Assembly: GCA_964439625.1 (NCBI GenBank)
Contig: CAYTPI010000010.1
Location: forward strand, 92,640-156,639
Direction: 5' to 3'
Length of the DNA: 64,000 nt
DNA from: CAYTPI01 sp964439625
GTDB taxonomy: Bacteria > Chloroflexota > Anaerolineae > Aggregatilineales > UBA3940
Under the pieces are notes generated by a model. It had not been told where the DNA came from. It worked only from the letters and a program-made list of their open reading frames with translations, and made no database searches. A program made the position numbers and the translations under genes. Of the stretch, positions 62,932 to 64,000 are shown piece by piece (within the stretch, counting starts at the first letter, position 1; the number at the start of each line of letters is the position of its first letter).

Positions 62932-64000
62932 TTAAAAGCGCCTGATTCCTTCCCAGCGGCCCATCAGTTTCCAGTTACTAACGTCGCGCTCGTTACGACC
63001 TACAACCTGCCCCGCTGTCATCAGGCGTTGGTTGGCAACTATCGTCGCAATGATGGCGGCAATCTCGGGGTTCATCTTGGCAGCATCCTCGTCGGATTTT
63101 TCGAGTGAGAAGCGCTCCTCGACGAACATGGTATCGTACTGACCTGCCTGAAACCGCATGCTTTCCATTAGCGCTTGATGGAACGGAATATTCGTCCGCA
63201 GGCCCATGATGCGATACTCATTTAGGGCACGGCGCATCCGAAGAATAGCTTCGGCTCGGGTCTCTCCCCAGCAAATCAATTTGGCGATCATTGGGTCGTA
63301 GTAAGGTGTAATCGCATTGCCGGATGTAATGCCTGTGTCAACGCGGACACCGGGGCCAGAGGGCAAGTCGAGGGAGGAGATGGTGCCGATAGACGGTAGA
63401 AAATTGTTGAATGGATCCTCTGCATTGATGCGGCATTCAATTGCCACACCTTTGATCTGAATTTCTTCTTGAGTTCGGCTGAGTTTACGACCACGCGCCA
63501 CACGAATCTGCTCTTTGACAATGTCCATATTGGTCACAAGTTCAGTGATTGGATGCTCGACTTGCAGGCGTGTATTCATTTCGATGAAATAGAAGTTTTG
63601 GTCTTTGTCGAGCAAGAACTCGACAGTTCCCGCATTGGCATAATTAACTGCTTTGGCTGCTTGGACAGCGACCTCACCCATTTGTTGGCGTAGTTCAGAC
63701 GTAAGCACGGGAGAGGGAGCCTCTTCCACGATTTTTTGATGACGCCGCTGAATCGAGCATTCGCGCTCGCCCAAGTGAATCACGTTGCCGTGCGTGTCAG
63801 CGATGATCTGAATTTCGATGTGACGGGCATTTTCGAGCAACCGCTCTAAGTAAACGGCGTCGTCATTGAAGGCGGCGGCAGACTCGCGCCGCGCCGCAGC
63901 GATCATTGGTTCGAAGTCTTCTGGCTCGTTAACGCGGCGCATCCCCTTACCGCCACCGCCAGCCGCAGCTTTGATCAACAGCGGGTAGCCGATCTTTCCG
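62932..64000 (-). CDS. Biotin carboxylase subunit, C-terminal part (5' end outside window)
   Basis: The frame remains open to the right edge (GKIGYPLLIKAAAGGGGKGM at its start). Visible are the ATP-grasp glycine loop, RHIEIQIIADTHGNV, GERECSIQRRHQKIVEEAPSP, FIEMNTRLQVEHPITEL, ECRINAEDP and the biotin-carboxylase C-terminal domain. It carboxylates biotin on the carrier protein with ATP and bicarbonate. Only the N-terminal ~150 residues are outside the window. Confidence 0.93.
   Translation of the reverse strand, partial: GKIGYPLLIKAAAGGGGKGMRRVNEPEDFEPMIAAARRESAAAFNDDAVYLERLLENARHIEIQIIADTHGNVIHLGERECSIQRRHQKIVEEAPSPVLTSELRQQMGEVAVQAAKAVNYANAGTVEFLLDKDQNFYFIEMNTRLQVEHPITELVTNMDIVKEQIRVARGRKLSRTQEEIQIKGVAIECRINAEDPFNNFLPSIGTISSLDLPSGPGVRVDTGITSGNAITPYYDPMIAKLICWGETRAEAILRMRRALNEYRIMGLRTNIPFHQALMESMRFQAGQYDTMFVEERFSLEKSDEDAAKMNPEIAAIIATIVANQRLMTAGQVVGRNERDVSNWKLMGRWEGIRRF

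Noticed and set aside
1..64000. CRISPR arrays, complete insertion sequences, prophage or secretion-system genes
   Set aside because: None was seen on either strand; the only mobile traces are the integrase relic and the 84-bp element.

Overview
The window looks like a piece of a free-living bacterial chromosome, most probably Chloroflexota and within it the Anaerolineae. This is an inference. It rests on a short EF-Ts, an S2 protein with a long acidic tail, scattered housekeeping genes (dnaA without dnaN, gyrB alone, rpsB-tsf-pyrH without frr), an acyl-ACP desaturase, many very large membrane and secreted proteins with Pro/Thr stalks, and a mix of ATG, GTG and TTG starts. No 16S or other decisive marker is present. 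The genome is compact: several convergent gene pairs end with abutting or overlapping stop codons.

Layout. 1-5.2 kb: end of rplL, a cytosolic receiver-histidine kinase, an ECF sigma factor with a membrane anti-sigma-like partner, and an ABC-2 type ATPase/permease pair. 5.2-10.2 kb: tRNA-Val, then a PP2C phosphatase carrying seven fibronectin-III-like modules next to a protein kinase carrying one. 10.2-15 kb: ABC exporter, PolX polymerase, LysR regulator. 15-18.1 kb: a persulfide/sulfur operon (two rhodaneses, an MBL-rhodanese fusion, a TauE/SafE exporter). 18.1-22.9 kb: rpsB with a long structured leader, tsf, pyrH, a lipoprotein esterase, an alanyl-tRNA editing protein. 23-26.6 kb: a membrane protein with a degenerate PP2C-like domain and an LCP-family protein. 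26.6-29.5 kb, minus strand: a deoxynucleoside kinase, a deoxynucleoside kinase-MazG fusion, and a TIR domain fused to a uracil-DNA-glycosylase fold. 29.7-37.3 kb: acyl-ACP desaturase, a MITE-like element, a membrane protein, gyrB, an integrase relic abutting tRNA-Ser, tadA, tRNA-Asn, a PHP phosphoesterase, an ATL protein, and an extremely acidic Asp/Trp protein.

37.4-55.2 kb is a cell-surface region: a flavoprotein relic, a receiver/roadblock-like protein, large membrane glycosyltransferase-type proteins, a LysM protein, a GT4 glycosyltransferase, an M23 peptidase fusion, UDP-glucose dehydrogenase, a methyltransferase with a Cys-rich tail opposite an Lrp/AsnC regulator, a membrane-anchored glycosidase-like protein and a UDP-glucuronate epimerase. 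The dehydrogenase and epimerase together would supply UDP-glucuronate and UDP-galacturonate. 55.2-64 kb: recJ, a 520-base gap with inverted repeats, dnaA, a sulfite-oxidase-fold protein, a flavin reductase-like protein, a TPR membrane protein, and the biotin carrier and biotin carboxylase genes of an acyl-CoA carboxylase.

Best candidates for something undescribed are the TIR-UDG fusion beside the two nucleotide kinases and MazG domain, and the FN3-decorated phosphatase/kinase pair. Relics found outside the annotated genes include a tyrosine recombinase C-terminus directly at the 3' end of tRNA-Ser, an internally deleted flavoprotein gene, and an 84-bp element with imperfect terminal repeats and a TAA duplication. 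No CRISPR array and no complete insertion sequence were seen.
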